The notes below the pieces were generated by a model. The model was not told where the DNA came from. It did no database searches and saw nothing but the letters and a program-made list of their open reading frames with translations. This document shows positions 33,725 through 43,515 of a stretch of DNA of 64,000 nt, piece after piece. The DNA lies in contig JAIOPM010000013.1 in NCBI GenBank assembly GCA_021413885.1, positions 126,001 through 190,000 of the forward strand, read 5' to 3'. The position numbers and the translations under genes are program-made. Every line of letters begins with the position of its first letter. The first letter of the stretch is position 1. Source of the stretch: Planctomycetota bacterium (GTDB lineage: Bacteria > Planctomycetota > UBA1135 > GCA-002686595).

Positions 33725-35420
33725 AGCGTTCGAGCCGGTACACCAACACCTCGGGTCCGACGAGTTCGGCGTCGAGCAGGTCGGCGAGGAAGTGGGGGTT
33801 GTCGTAGGTCAAGGCGGAGTAGCCGAAGCGCGGCTTTGCGATCGGGCGTTGCAGTTCGACCAACGTACCGAAGCGCTCGAGTTCCGCCTGCAAGTGCGTG
33901 ATCCGCACGCCGAGACCGCGATCCTGGAAACGCATGCACGCGACGTACGAGTCGCCAAGGGTCGCGAGCGCGTCGAGCGGCGTCCCCTCGACCTCGCGCC
34001 AGAACGGTTGCCACAGATCGGGCAACGCACGCGCGTCGAACGCGCGGCTCGCGGCGAGCGGATGCGCTTCCTGGTACTTGGTCCAGTAGAAACCGGTGAA
34101 CGAACGGAACGAGGCGCGGTTGTGTTCGACGGCGTCGGCGGTCGACGCGAGCGGGAGCTCCATGCCCGGCTGCAACCAGAGGCGTTCGACGTCGGGCTCG
34201 ACGTGCGCGCCGACCCAACGCGCGGCGAGCGCGATCGAATCGGGCCGCGAACGCAGCCACGCGAGCTTCGTCGCGGCGAAGCACGGCAACGCGAGCGCGA
34301 GGACCACGACGAATGCCGCGACCACCGCTCGTCCGCGGCTCGCGAACGCGGAGACGTCGCGCAACGCAACCGCCGCGAGCACCGCGAGCACCGGCACCAG
34401 CGGCAACGCGAAACGGTCGTACGACTTTTCGTAGATGCCGAACACGAGCAAGTAGGGCACGCACGCCGCCGCGACGACCGCCGCGTCCGCGACCGGCGTC
34501 GAAGGCGTTCGTCGCGACCAAGCTCGCGCGGCGCAGAACACGCCGACTCCCGCGAGCACGACCAACACCGGATCGTTGCGCCACAGTCCGAGCAGCAACA
34601 CGCTGAAGCCCGACCCGTCGAACCACGACCAATCGATCAAGTGGCCGCCGACGATCAGGCCGCTGTCGGCGCTCTTTGCGCCGAGTCCGAACGATCCCGG
34701 CCGCAACGACGGATAGAACGCGAGCACCGCGACGACCGCGCAAAGCAGCGGCACGAGCAGTCGCGCAGGGTCGCGCGCTCTCCGAGTTCCGTTGCGCAGG
34801 ACGTGCGCGACGAAGAGCGGCGGCAACGCGAACACGCCGGTGTGCAGCAGGCCGATCGGCAACATCGCGGCGAGCGCGGCGAGCCATCCGTCGCTCGTCC
34901 GCCCCGTGCGCCGCGCGCGCAACGCGAAGCACAACGCCAACGCCAACGCCGCGGTCACCGGCGCATGCGGCCGCGCTTGCTGGGAGAAGTTGAGGTGCAA
35001 CAGGCTCGTCGCCGCGAACAACGCCGCGACCGTCGACGATCCGGGCCCGACGAACGCTCGCGCGACGAACCACGTCGCCGGCGCGATCAAGGCCGAGAGG
35101 CACGCGACGACCCAGCGCGTTCGGAGTTGCGGCGCGGAGGCTCGTTCGAGATGTCGCTCGAGCGGCGCGTCCGCCGGCACCGCGACGTCGTCCTCCGGCA
35201 GCGCGAGCACCGTGTAGCCGACCAACAACGGATACGTCGCGTAGTCCGCGCCCGGGTTCGGCGAACGGATCATCGCCGCCTGCCCGACGTAGATGTTGTC
35301 GGGCTCGGTCCAACAGGGCAGCAGATAGCCGAGGCCGACGAGCCGCAACGCGAGCGCGAAGACCGTCACCGCGACGCACGCCCAACCCGCGCCTCGCGCC
35401 GCCGCTCCGGTCGAACTCAT
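33717..35420 (-). CDS. GT-C membrane glycosyltransferase, tandem paralog 2
   Basis: 567 residues, about 11 membrane helices. First loop CWTEPDNIYVGQAAMIR carries the acidic residue; NFSQQARPHAPVTAALALA is a strongly conserved membrane-proximal segment shared with the next gene. The C-terminal soluble domain ends VYRLERCE, almost the same as the neighbour's VYAIERCE, so the pair arose by duplication. ATG 35420 is chosen because it follows a TACCCT element by six bases and begins the signal-anchor helix. Probably a polyprenyl-phosphate sugar user; acceptor unknown. Confidence 0.8.
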   Translation of the reverse strand: MSSTGAAARGAGWACVAVTVFALALRLVGLGYLLPCWTEPDNIYVGQAAMIRSPNPGADYATYPLLVGYTVLALPEDDVAVPADAPLERHLERASAPQLRTRWVVACLSALIAPATWFVARAFVGPGSSTVAALFAATSLLHLNFSQQARPHAPVTAALALALCFALRARRTGRTSDGWLAALAAMLPIGLLHTGVFALPPLFVAHVLRNGTRRARDPARLLVPLLCAVVAVLAFYPSLRPGSFGLGAKSADSGLIVGGHLIDWSWFDGSGFSVLLLGLWRNDPVLVVLAGVGVFCAARAWSRRTPSTPVADAAVVAAACVPYLLVFGIYEKSYDRFALPLVPVLAVLAAVALRDVSAFASRGRAVVAAFVVVLALALPCFAATKLAWLRSRPDSIALAARWVGAHVEPDVERLWLQPGMELPLASTADAVEHNRASFRSFTGFYWTKYQEAHPLAASRAFDARALPDLWQPFWREVEGTPLDALATLGDSYVACMRFQDRGLGVRITHLQAELERFGTLVELQRPIAKPRFGYSALTYDNPHFLADLLDAELVGPEVLVYRLERCE

Positions 35421-35426
35421 CGCGTG

Positions 35427-35432
35427 AGGGTA
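35427..35432 (-). promoter_or_regulatory. Start-proximal -10 element (TACCCT)
   Basis: TACCCT on the minus strand ends six bases before ATG 35420, placing the predicted transcript start on the ATG itself. It implies separate transcription of this gene although its paralog ends 52 bases upstream. Confidence 0.45.
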
Positions 35433-35472
35433 GCGTCGCGGCTTGCCGAAAGGATGGGGGCGACGCGCGAGC

Positions 35473-37206
35473 TCACTCGCACCGCTCGATCGCGTACACC
35501 TCGACCGCCGGGCCGACGCAGTTCGCATGCAGGACGTCGTCGAGGAAGTCGACGTTGTTGTAGCCGAGCCCGGTGAAGTCGTGGCGCGCCGCGGGAATCG
35601 GGTTGAGGCTCCACATGCGTCGCCCCGAACGCTCGAGCTCCGCCCGCAAGTACCCGACCTTGAAGCCGTAGCCGCTGCGCTGGAAACCCGCGCACAGCAC
35701 GACCGATTCGCCGAGGCTCGCGAGCGTCGGCTCGGGCGCGAGCTCGATGTCATCCCAGAAGCGATCCCACAGATCCGGCAACACGCGGACGTCGAAGACG
35801 CGTTGCCTCGCGAGCGCGACCGTCTCCTGGTGCTTCATCCACCAGAAGCCGGTGAACGAGCGGTACGCGGCGCGGCCGGACTCGATCGCTTCCGGCGAGG
35901 ACGGGAGCGGGAGTTCGACGCCGGGTTGCAGCCAGATGCGTTGCGTGCGCGGATGCAGGTGCGTGCCGGCCCAACGCGCGGCGAGTTCGAGGCTGTCGGG
36001 TTGCGAACGGAGTCGGACGAGTCGGTTCGCGGCGTAGCACGGCAACGCGAGCGCCGCGACGATGGCGACCGTGTACGCCGCAATGCGCGGGCTCGTCGGT
36101 AGACGCGCGAAGAGCAACGACAACGCGCCGCGTGCTCCGCACGCCGCGAGCACCGCGAGAGCCGGGATCAGCACCGTCGCGAAACGATCGAGCGACCACT
36201 GGTACGCGCCGAAGACCGCGAGGTACGGCACGAACAACGCGGCGGCGATCGCGACTTCGGCGAGCGGCGTCGAAGCCGTGCGACGCAGCAGCGCGACCGC
36301 GCCGAACACGAGCCCGAGCCCCGCGAGCGCGAGCAACACCGGATCGTTGTTCCACACGCCGTCGAGCAACACGCGGAAGCCCGAACCGTCGAACCAATGC
36401 CAGTCGAAGACGTGGCTGCCGACGACGACGCGCGAACCCGACGTCCGGGTCGCGACGCCGAACGATCCGGGCCGCAGCTCGGGATAGAACGCGAGCACCG
36501 CGACGACGACGCAGACGAGCGGCGCGAGCAGGCGGACGTGATCGCGCGCTCGCTTCTCTCCGGTGCGGAGGAAGTGCGCGACGAACAACGGTCCGAGCGC
36601 GAACACGCCGGTCTGCAGCAATCCGATCGGCAACATCGTCGCTGCGGAAGCGAGCCGCCAGTCGCTCGTCTTCCCGGTGCGCCGCGCGCGCAACGCCGCG
36701 CACAATGCCAACGCCAACGCCGCGGTCACGGGCGCATGCGGCCGCGCTTGCTGCGAGAAGTTGACGTGCATCAAGCTCGTCGCCGCGAGCAACGCCGCGA
36801 ACGTCGCCCACCCGCGACCGACGAAGTTCCGCGCGAGCCACCACGTCGCCGGCGCGATCAGCGCGGAGAGGAACGCGACGACGCAGCGCGCTCGGAAGTG
36901 CTCGCGGCTCGCGAATCTCAGATGCGCGGTGAGCGTCGCATCCGCCGCCGGCGGCGCGTCGGAGCCCGGCCACGCGAGCACCGCGTAGCCGACGAGCAAC
37001 GGATACGTCGCGTACTCGCGATCGCGATCCTGCGAACGGATCATCTGCGGTTGCAGCGCGTAGATCCCGTCGGGCTCGACGCAGTGGGGCAGGAGATGAT
37101 CGAGTCCGCGGAAGCGCAGCGCGAAGGCGACGACCGTGACGGCGACGCACGCCAAGACGGCGAGTGCGACGCGCGATCGGCCGACGGCAAGTTCGGCGAC
37201 GTTCAT
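35473..37206 (-). CDS. GT-C membrane glycosyltransferase, tandem paralog 1
   Basis: 577 residues with the same layout as the gene at 33717: acidic first-loop motif CVEPDGIYALQPQMIR, the NFSQQARPHAPVTAALALA segment, about 11 membrane helices and a soluble tail ending VYAIERCE. Start: a GTG at 37215 would lie only two bases from the TACTCT element, so ATG 37206, 11 bases after it, is chosen. The two paralogs differ most in the periplasmic tail, as expected if they recognise different acceptors. Confidence 0.8.
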   Translation of the reverse strand: MNVAELAVGRSRVALAVLACVAVTVVAFALRFRGLDHLLPHCVEPDGIYALQPQMIRSQDRDREYATYPLLVGYAVLAWPGSDAPPAADATLTAHLRFASREHFRARCVVAFLSALIAPATWWLARNFVGRGWATFAALLAATSLMHVNFSQQARPHAPVTAALALALCAALRARRTGKTSDWRLASAATMLPIGLLQTGVFALGPLFVAHFLRTGEKRARDHVRLLAPLVCVVVAVLAFYPELRPGSFGVATRTSGSRVVVGSHVFDWHWFDGSGFRVLLDGVWNNDPVLLALAGLGLVFGAVALLRRTASTPLAEVAIAAALFVPYLAVFGAYQWSLDRFATVLIPALAVLAACGARGALSLLFARLPTSPRIAAYTVAIVAALALPCYAANRLVRLRSQPDSLELAARWAGTHLHPRTQRIWLQPGVELPLPSSPEAIESGRAAYRSFTGFWWMKHQETVALARQRVFDVRVLPDLWDRFWDDIELAPEPTLASLGESVVLCAGFQRSGYGFKVGYLRAELERSGRRMWSLNPIPAARHDFTGLGYNNVDFLDDVLHANCVGPAVEVYAIERCE

Positions 37207-37217
37207 GCTGGCCACTC

Positions 37218-37223
37218 AGAGTA
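37218..37223 (-). promoter_or_regulatory. Start-proximal -10 element (TACTCT)
   Basis: TACTCT on the minus strand ends 11 bases before ATG 37206. It closely resembles the TACCCT before the paralogous gene, so the promoter may have been duplicated with it. Confidence 0.4.
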
Positions 37224-37268
37224 GCGTCCCGCGCTCACCTCGCGACGGAACCGCCGCTCCCCGTTCGG

Positions 37269-39494
37269 TCAGCCGTCTTCGAGGTCGAGCTCGAGCCGCT
37301 GTCCGACGTCGAGGTGGACTTCGCGTGACTCGAGCTCGTTCGTCTTCGGCGAACGCCAGGACACTCGGAGAGCGCCCGCGGGCACGACCAGCGGCTCCGC
37401 ATCACCCAGTCGGAACCAGCTTCGCGCGATCCGCACTCCCGCGGCTTCGACCACGAAAGGGATCGGATACTTCGAGGTGCGCGCACGGATGAGCAACGTG
37501 CCGCCTGGTCGCACGCGAAGCACGAGCGTCGTCGCTTGGTCGCCGGCGACGACGTTCACACGCTCGGCGCCGATGCGTCCATCGGGAGTCGTCGCGATCA
37601 CGTCCCATATGCCGGCGCGCAGGTTCGTCCACGTGCGTTCCGTTCCATCGAGGGACCAACGGGTCGCGGTCGAGACTTCCGAGTCCTCCCTCGGTTGCCA
37701 CGTTTCGAGCGCACCATCGCGCACGGGATCGCCCGCCTCGTCGAGGGTCGTCACTCGCAGGGAGCCACCGCGTTCCAGCGTGATCACGACATCGCGCGTG
37801 CCGGCCTCGACGTCGATCCACTCGGTGTCGGCCCAGCCCTTTCCGCCGCTGCAGCGCAGTTGCCACTTGCCCGGTGCGACGGGCGCGAACTCGAAGGCTC
37901 CGTCGTCGCCGCGGGAGACTCGTGACTCGTGGCCTCCCGCGCCCTCCGCCGTCACCATCCGGCCCGCGATGCCGCGACCTCGAGCGTCGACCACCCGACC
38001 CGCGATCGACAGGCTCCGTGTGACTTCGAGATCGACCTCGACGCGCCGGTCGCGCGCGTCGATCTCGACCTTACGCGCAAGGCTCGCGAAGCCTGCATTC
38101 GAGTCCGACTCCGAGCGTTCGCCCGCGGGCGCGGCGCCGACCAACCAGTCGCCGACGCGGACCTCGGCGAGCTCGAATCGGCCGGCCGCATTCGTCTGCG
38201 TGCGTTGCACGGGTTCATCCCACGAGCCGAACGCACGCTCCGCGTATTCGAACGAGACCAGCCAGATCCATGCGTCTGCGACCGGCGCTCTCTTCTCGTC
38301 GCGGAGTGACCCTGCGATCACCGCACCGACGCCGAGCTCGAGCTCGAGGTTGCGCACTTCGCCGGGCTCGAGCCTCACGGCATCCGCATGACGAAGGAGG
38401 ACGTGTCCGTCCGAGACGAGGACGATGCGAAGATCCTTGTGCGATGGGAGGTCGGCGAGGGTCGCGGCTCGGTCGGCGCCGACCTCGGCGCTCCACCGCA
38501 ACTCGCCCGACGAGAACGCTCCGTTGCCCAGCGCCAGCACCACGCGATCTCGGTTCGTCACTTCGACGCGGAGCGACTCGTTTGAAGCGGGCAGCTCTCC
38601 GAGAACGACGATGCGCAAGACTCCGGCGGGCGCGAGCTCGATGACCTGCGCTCGATCCGCCGTCTCGTGGCCGGGCCCCAACGGCTCGATTTCCCGACCG
38701 AAGCCTTGCGCGTCGATGCGGAGCGCCGACTCGCGCCACGTGTCGCCGTCCAGTCGAAACGAACCATCGGACGCGCTCCGCACGCCTGCTGAAAACTCGA
38801 GCGGTGCGACGACCACCGCATCGTCCGTCGAGTCGTAGCTGACCCAACGTTCTTCGCGCGCGATCGTCGCGCCGGCGATCGGTGAGCCGTCGGCGCGCGA
38901 GACGACGCGCCCGAAGAACGGCAAGTCGGGGAGCGTGGGGATCTCGATGCGAAGCGAGTGCGTCGCTCCCGGCTCGAGTGCGGCCACGAAGCCCGTCCCG
39001 TAGCCCATGGGCGGCTGCTCCCACGTTGCGGCGATGTCGAAGTCGATGCCGGAGCGCACGCGCAACCGCGCTCGGCCGTCGTCGCCCGTGCGCGGAGCTT
39101 CCTTCTCGCTGCCTTCCGACGCGTCGACCGGTTTCTGGGTCAATTGGGCGCGGTGGATCGGTTCGGCGTAGATGCGCACGCGAGGGAGCGCATGACCATC
39201 TTCCTTCGCGACGACCTCGACTTCGATCCAGGCTTCTTTCGGGCCGAGCGTCGACGGCGTCGCGACGGTGGGCGTCGTTGCGATTTGTGGAGCTGCCTCG
39301 GTTCGCGTCTCGACTACGGGCGCTTCGGGCGGATTGAATGCGTCCAGTCGCGGCGACTCGGGGGTGTTGCTCGTCGACATCGGGGCGATGGAGGGCGCCG
39401 CGACATCTGCTCCGACGCGCGCCGACTTCCACCACCAACCGATCGCGGCGGCGACGATGAGCACGAGCGCGATGACGAGGAAACGCGAGCGCAT
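37269..39494 (-). CDS. Membrane-anchored carboxypeptidase-regulatory-repeat protein
   Basis: 741 residues. One N-terminal helix (RFLVIALVLIVAAAIGWWW) anchors it; a low-complexity Pro/Thr/Ala stalk (about 30-90) leads to a string of beta-sandwich modules. Turns such as GRVVSRADGSPIAGATI, GSLRDEKRAPVADAWI, GRVVDARGRGIAGRMV and GRFELAEVRVGDW are typical of the CarboxypepD_reg/CNA-B-like Ig folds. No catalytic domain is present. Such proteins usually act as adhesive or structural elements of the envelope. ATG 39494 has a GGGAG site ten bases upstream, rare in this window. The next gene is a close paralog. Confidence 0.8.
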   Translation of the reverse strand: MRSRFLVIALVLIVAAAIGWWWKSARVGADVAAPSIAPMSTSNTPESPRLDAFNPPEAPVVETRTEAAPQIATTPTVATPSTLGPKEAWIEVEVVAKEDGHALPRVRIYAEPIHRAQLTQKPVDASEGSEKEAPRTGDDGRARLRVRSGIDFDIAATWEQPPMGYGTGFVAALEPGATHSLRIEIPTLPDLPFFGRVVSRADGSPIAGATIAREERWVSYDSTDDAVVVAPLEFSAGVRSASDGSFRLDGDTWRESALRIDAQGFGREIEPLGPGHETADRAQVIELAPAGVLRIVVLGELPASNESLRVEVTNRDRVVLALGNGAFSSGELRWSAEVGADRAATLADLPSHKDLRIVLVSDGHVLLRHADAVRLEPGEVRNLELELGVGAVIAGSLRDEKRAPVADAWIWLVSFEYAERAFGSWDEPVQRTQTNAAGRFELAEVRVGDWLVGAAPAGERSESDSNAGFASLARKVEIDARDRRVEVDLEVTRSLSIAGRVVDARGRGIAGRMVTAEGAGGHESRVSRGDDGAFEFAPVAPGKWQLRCSGGKGWADTEWIDVEAGTRDVVITLERGGSLRVTTLDEAGDPVRDGALETWQPREDSEVSTATRWSLDGTERTWTNLRAGIWDVIATTPDGRIGAERVNVVAGDQATTLVLRVRPGGTLLIRARTSKYPIPFVVEAAGVRIARSWFRLGDAEPLVVPAGALRVSWRSPKTNELESREVHLDVGQRLELDLEDG

Positions 39495-39519
39495 CTTCGA
39501 TTCTCCCGCTGTCACGTTA
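39495..39519 (-). promoter_or_regulatory. Leader with TAACGT element and GGGAG site
   Basis: On the minus strand TAACGT (39519-39514) is followed by a GGGAG site and then the ATG at 39494, with 19 bases between element and start. The paralog at 41480 has the same TAACGT at the same 19-base distance (41505-41500) with a GGAG site. The shared leader shows that the promoter was copied with the gene. Confidence 0.45.
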
Positions 39520-39563
39520 GCACCACTCCGCTCGATCGGCGTCGCGGGCGAAGCGGGTGACGC

Positions 39564-41480
39564 TCAACCGTCGTCGAGCTCGACGTCGAGCCTCTGCCCG
39601 ACCTCGAGTCGAATCTCCCGCGACTTCGTTTCGTTGGCATTGGGCAGGCGCCACTCGACGCGCAAGTTCCCGGCGGGCACCGCGGTCACGACTCCGTCGT
39701 CGTTGGTCGCGTTGCCCACGCCGACCGCGCGATCGCCGCTCCACACGGCGAAGAGGATCGGCAGCGTCGCGCCCTTCGCGTGCACCCGCAGCGTTCCGCC
39801 CGGACGAGTTCGGATCGTGACGTGCTTCGGCGGCTCGCCGGTCGCGACGTCGATGCGCTCCGCGCCGAAGCCGCCGCCCGGTGTGGTCACGATCACGTCC
39901 CACGGACCGGGAGTCAGTTCGTCGATGGAGTTGTCGCCGGGATCGAGGGACGTCATCCAGGTGTTCGGGCCGAACGGGCCGTCGCTCGCGCGGAGCCACA
40001 TCAGCTCGCCCGTACTCACCGGCGTGCCGTTCTCGTCGACGGCTCGGATCACGATCGAGCCGATACGCTCGACGACGAGCGTGACGTCGCGGTCTCCGGC
40101 GTTCGCCACGGTCTCCGCGCCCGACCAACCAGCCGCTCCGTCGACGTAGATCCGAATCGGACCGGGAGAGACCGGCGCGAGCGTGAATGCGCCGTCGACC
40201 TTCGAGATCGCCGACGAGATCACTCCCGATCCGCGGGCCGTCACGCGCTGTGCTTGAATTCCGTGACCTTCGTGATCGACCACGCGTCCGGTGATCGAGA
40301 GCCCGCGCGTGACACGCAGATTGACTGTGATGCGACGATCGCTCGGCGCGACCAGCACCTCGATCGGCAGACCGGTGACCACTTCCTTCGGATCGCGCGC
40401 GTCGTGGTCCTTGATCGTTTCCAAACCGAGCTGCCACTTGCCGACGCCGACATCGGCGAACTCGAACGCGCCGCCCGCGTCGGCTGTCGTGTGTTGATTC
40501 GTCCGGCCGGAGCGGAAAGCACGCACGTTGGAGTCCGCTTCGCGCAGCCACAACGCCGCGCCCGCGACCGGCCGCTCGCCGTCGTCGCGCACCACGCCGA
40601 CGATCGTCGCGCCGACGCCGAGTTCGATCGCGAGGTTGCGTTCCTCGTCGGGCGCGAGCGTCACTTGTTCGGGATGGCGAAGGAGGACGCGCGAGCCTTG
40701 CAAGAGCGCAAGCTCGAGCTCGACGTTCGGCGGCAAGTCGAGCAATATCGCGCTCCCGTCGGACGCGACGTCCGCGCGCCAACGTTGGTTCGGGAGACCG
40801 AAGAAATCCATCGGGCTCTCGCGTTGGACGAGCTGTTGTGCGCCGGCGGTCGCGAACAAGGTCAACGGCTCCGAGCCGGGCGGCGTGGCGCCGACGACCG
40901 AGACGTGCAGGCGCGCGGCGCGCGGGAGCTCGACGACCAGCGCTCGCTCCGGCGTTTCGTGTCCCGCGCGCAAGCCGACGAAGCGGCGAGCGAAACCGAC
41001 GGCGTCGATGCGGAGCAGCATTCGCTCGGACGCCTTGTACTTCACCTCGAACGAGCCGTCGGACGCGCTCTTGACGAGCGGCGCGCCGCGCAGCATCGCT
41101 TCGAACGCAGTTTCGTCCCACGTCGCCTGCTCGTCGAATGGACCGATCGTCGCGCCGGCGATCGGCAAGCCGTCGGCCTTCGCGAGCACGCGGCCGAAGA
41201 AGGGGAGTTCGATCGGAGTCGCGCTCGCGTTCTCGCTCGCCGCCGGAGTCTTCGGCTCGGCGTCGCGCGCCGATACGGCTTCGACACGTGCTTCGTTTGG
41301 CAAGCGCGACTCGGGCGCGGCCGGCGCATCGACGAGCGACGATTCCGTCGCGCCTTCCGTCACCGTCACCCGCGCGGCGGGCGCCGCGACCTCAGCCTCG
41401 ACACGCGTCGACCTCCACCACCAACCGATCGCGGCGGCGAGGACGAGCACGACCACGACGACGAGCAAGCGCGAGCGCAT
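39564..41480 (-). CDS. Membrane-anchored carboxypeptidase-regulatory-repeat protein, paralog
   Basis: 638 residues, duplicate of the gene at 37269. The anchor reads RLLVVVVVLVLAAAIGWWW. The same modules follow: GRVLAKADGLPIAGATI, GVVRDDGERPVAGAALWL, GRVVDHEGHGIQAQRV. The ends agree as well (REIRLEVGQRLDVELDDG against REVHLDVGQRLELDLEDG). It is about 100 residues shorter because one N-terminal module (the LPRVRIYAEPIHRAQ part) is missing. Predicted to face the periplasm. ATG 41480 with GGAG upstream. Function of either protein is unknown; they may form an adhesive or scaffold pair. Confidence 0.8.
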   Translation of the reverse strand: MRSRLLVVVVVLVLAAAIGWWWRSTRVEAEVAAPAARVTVTEGATESSLVDAPAAPESRLPNEARVEAVSARDAEPKTPAASENASATPIELPFFGRVLAKADGLPIAGATIGPFDEQATWDETAFEAMLRGAPLVKSASDGSFEVKYKASERMLLRIDAVGFARRFVGLRAGHETPERALVVELPRAARLHVSVVGATPPGSEPLTLFATAGAQQLVQRESPMDFFGLPNQRWRADVASDGSAILLDLPPNVELELALLQGSRVLLRHPEQVTLAPDEERNLAIELGVGATIVGVVRDDGERPVAGAALWLREADSNVRAFRSGRTNQHTTADAGGAFEFADVGVGKWQLGLETIKDHDARDPKEVVTGLPIEVLVAPSDRRITVNLRVTRGLSITGRVVDHEGHGIQAQRVTARGSGVISSAISKVDGAFTLAPVSPGPIRIYVDGAAGWSGAETVANAGDRDVTLVVERIGSIVIRAVDENGTPVSTGELMWLRASDGPFGPNTWMTSLDPGDNSIDELTPGPWDVIVTTPGGGFGAERIDVATGEPPKHVTIRTRPGGTLRVHAKGATLPILFAVWSGDRAVGVGNATNDDGVVTAVPAGNLRVEWRLPNANETKSREIRLEVGQRLDVELDDG

Positions 41481-41528
41481 GAGCGAGTCTCCGCCGCTCA
41501 CGTTACCACTGCCGCACGCGGCGCGGCG

Positions 41529-43400
41529 TCACGTCGCCGACTGACGCTCGATCCACGCGCCGAAGTCGCGGGAGAACTTCTCGAACTCGCCGGGCGCGAG
41601 CTCCGCGATCGTCTCTCGCCCATGGATCACGCGGATCTTCGCGTCGAGTTCGACGGCGCCGTTCGAGCGGGGGAGCGACGGCTCGCGCGCGACTTGGGCT
41701 CGCGCTTCCGCTTGCGCGGCGGCGACGGTGAGGTTCACGTGATCGGCGAGGGGCTTCGCGGAGAGCTCGTGCCCGCAGAGTTCGCGCACGTACTCGCGGA
41801 ACGTGCGCAGGTTGCCGTCGCGCCAATAATGCCGCGCGAGGTCGGGCCCGATCTTCGGGTTGTCGACGAGGTGGCCGTCGCGCGCGACGAAGTGCTCGCG
41901 CGTCTGGTGCACCGCCATCTCGGCGAGGACGTAGCCGTGGTAGTACGCGCTCGATTCGGCGGAGAGCAGGTGCGGCACCGCGAGGATCGGCCGCGGCGCG
42001 CCGCGTTCGAGGAAGAGGAAGCGTTTCTCGACGTCGCGCAGGATCGCGAGGACGCGCTCCTTCGTGCGCTCCTTCGGCGCGAGCTCGTAGATCGCTCGCT
42101 CGCCGTAGCAGACCGCGAGCATGCCGCGCGCTTGCCACGCGGCGAGGGCCTGGCTCGACTCGAGCGCCTGCTCGATCAATCCGATCGGCAACGGCGTGCC
42201 GTCGCGGCGTTTCGCGTAACGCGTCCGCCAATCGGCGTCGCCCAGGAGCGAATCGCAGAACATGCTCTGCGTCTCGGAGAACGCGACCGACGTCGGCGCG
42301 AACTCCTGGCCGAAACACGGCGCCGGCATGTCGATGTTCGCGAAGTGCGCGGCGTGACCGCCTTCGTGGAAGAGCGTCTCCATCGCGCGATGGCCGGAAC
42401 CGACCATGCCGGGGATCGCGTTGGCGGTGAAGTGGATCCGCGCAGGAATCCGACCGCGCGGCGCGCGCCACGCGACTTCGGGTCCGTGCATGAAGCCGTT
42501 CTCGTACTTGCCGCGTCGATCGACGAGATCGAGCACGAGCGTCGCGCCGCGATAGCGAATCCCGAGCGCCGCGAACGAACGTCCCCAGATCCCGATCGCG
42601 TCGGCGAACGGGAAGTACGGATCGATCGCCTTGGTCGAATCGCCGAGCGTCGTGTAGAGGAAGTTCCACGGCTCGAGCGCGCGCGAGCCGTGCTTCGCCT
42701 CGATTTCTTGGATCGAACGTCGCGCGCGGTCGCGAGTACGCGCTTCGAGTTCGTCGAGCAGCTCGAAGATCTCAGCCTTGCTCATGCGCTCGACGCGCCG
42801 CACGGTGCCGTCGTAGAAATCCTCGCCGCCGAGCGCGCGGCCGAGGCGATTGCGCTTCTCGACGATCTCGAGGAAGCCGTGGTCGAGCACGTAGGGCTCG
42901 ATCGACGCGAGCCCTTCCCACGCCGCGCGGCGTTTCGCTTCGTCGGGTTCGCTGCGCAGCATCGCGGAGAGTTTGACGCTGGTCGCGCGCGTGAAGCCCG
43001 CATTCGGATCGCGCCAACCGAGCTCCATCTCGCCGCGCGCGCGAGCGAGGCGACCTTCGTCCTCGACCAATTCCTCGAAGAGCGCGCGAGCTTCGGCGCT
43101 CTCGAGGACGTGCGACTCGAACGTCGTCACCCAACCGCCGAGCGCTTGATGATCCTCAGGACTCGCGCCGCTCGTCGGCCGTTCGGCCTCGGCGAACTTC
43201 GCGCGCGTGCGCACGAGACGCTCGGGATCCTTGAGGAAACGCTGCAACGCGATCTCGCGCTCGTCGAACTCCTTCTGCGCCGCATCCGCGTCGTCGGCGA
43301 GCCCCATCTTCGTCGTCCAGAACAGATCCTCCTTCGCCGTGTGCAGCCGCGCGTAGGTGGAGTTGAGCTCGTCGAGATAGCCGCGAATCGTGTCGGTCAT
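41529..43400 (-). CDS. M3-family metallopeptidase (oligopeptidase)
   Basis: 623 residues, all helical and soluble. The zinc site is METLFHEGGHAAHFAN with His345-Glu346-x-x-His349 and a likely third ligand Glu376 in VAFSETQSMF. The C-terminal LLSAESSAYYHGYVLAEM supplies the substrate-binding Tyr/His pair of the M3 fold. The length fits oligopeptidase A/PepF-type enzymes, which cut short peptides in the cytosol. There is no signal peptide. It is not in an evident operon: the start has its own TAGCGT element ten bases upstream, and the upstream gene is divergent. Confidence 0.9.
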   Translation of the reverse strand: MTDTIRGYLDELNSTYARLHTAKEDLFWTTKMGLADDADAAQKEFDEREIALQRFLKDPERLVRTRAKFAEAERPTSGASPEDHQALGGWVTTFESHVLESAEARALFEELVEDEGRLARARGEMELGWRDPNAGFTRATSVKLSAMLRSEPDEAKRRAAWEGLASIEPYVLDHGFLEIVEKRNRLGRALGGEDFYDGTVRRVERMSKAEIFELLDELEARTRDRARRSIQEIEAKHGSRALEPWNFLYTTLGDSTKAIDPYFPFADAIGIWGRSFAALGIRYRGATLVLDLVDRRGKYENGFMHGPEVAWRAPRGRIPARIHFTANAIPGMVGSGHRAMETLFHEGGHAAHFANIDMPAPCFGQEFAPTSVAFSETQSMFCDSLLGDADWRTRYAKRRDGTPLPIGLIEQALESSQALAAWQARGMLAVCYGERAIYELAPKERTKERVLAILRDVEKRFLFLERGAPRPILAVPHLLSAESSAYYHGYVLAEMAVHQTREHFVARDGHLVDNPKIGPDLARHYWRDGNLRTFREYVRELCGHELSAKPLADHVNLTVAAAQAEARAQVAREPSLPRSNGAVELDAKIRVIHGRETIAELAPGEFEKFSRDFGAWIERQSAT

Positions 43401-43410
43401 GGCGAGAGCG

Positions 43411-43416
43411 ACGCTA
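43411..43416 (-). promoter_or_regulatory. Start-proximal -10 element (TAGCGT)
   Basis: TAGCGT on the minus strand ends ten bases before ATG 43400 of the M3 peptidase gene; no Shine-Dalgarno site follows it. Confidence 0.4.
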
Positions 43417-43489
43417 CGCCGCGCAGTCGTCGAGTTCAATCGAGCTGAGCGGCGACGTTTCGAGCGGTGACCGGACGCGGGTTGCCCGT

Positions 43490-43505
43490 TAGTCTGTCGC
43501 AAGGA
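43490..43505 (+). promoter_or_regulatory. TAGTCT -10 and AAGGA ribosome site
   Basis: TAGTCT (43490-43495) would start the transcript near 43501, directly at AAGGA (43501-43505), which lies ten bases before the ATG at 43516. This is one of the few starts with both an ordinary short leader and a recognisable ribosome site. Confidence 0.4.
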
Positions 43506-43515
43506 CCGCCGCTCG

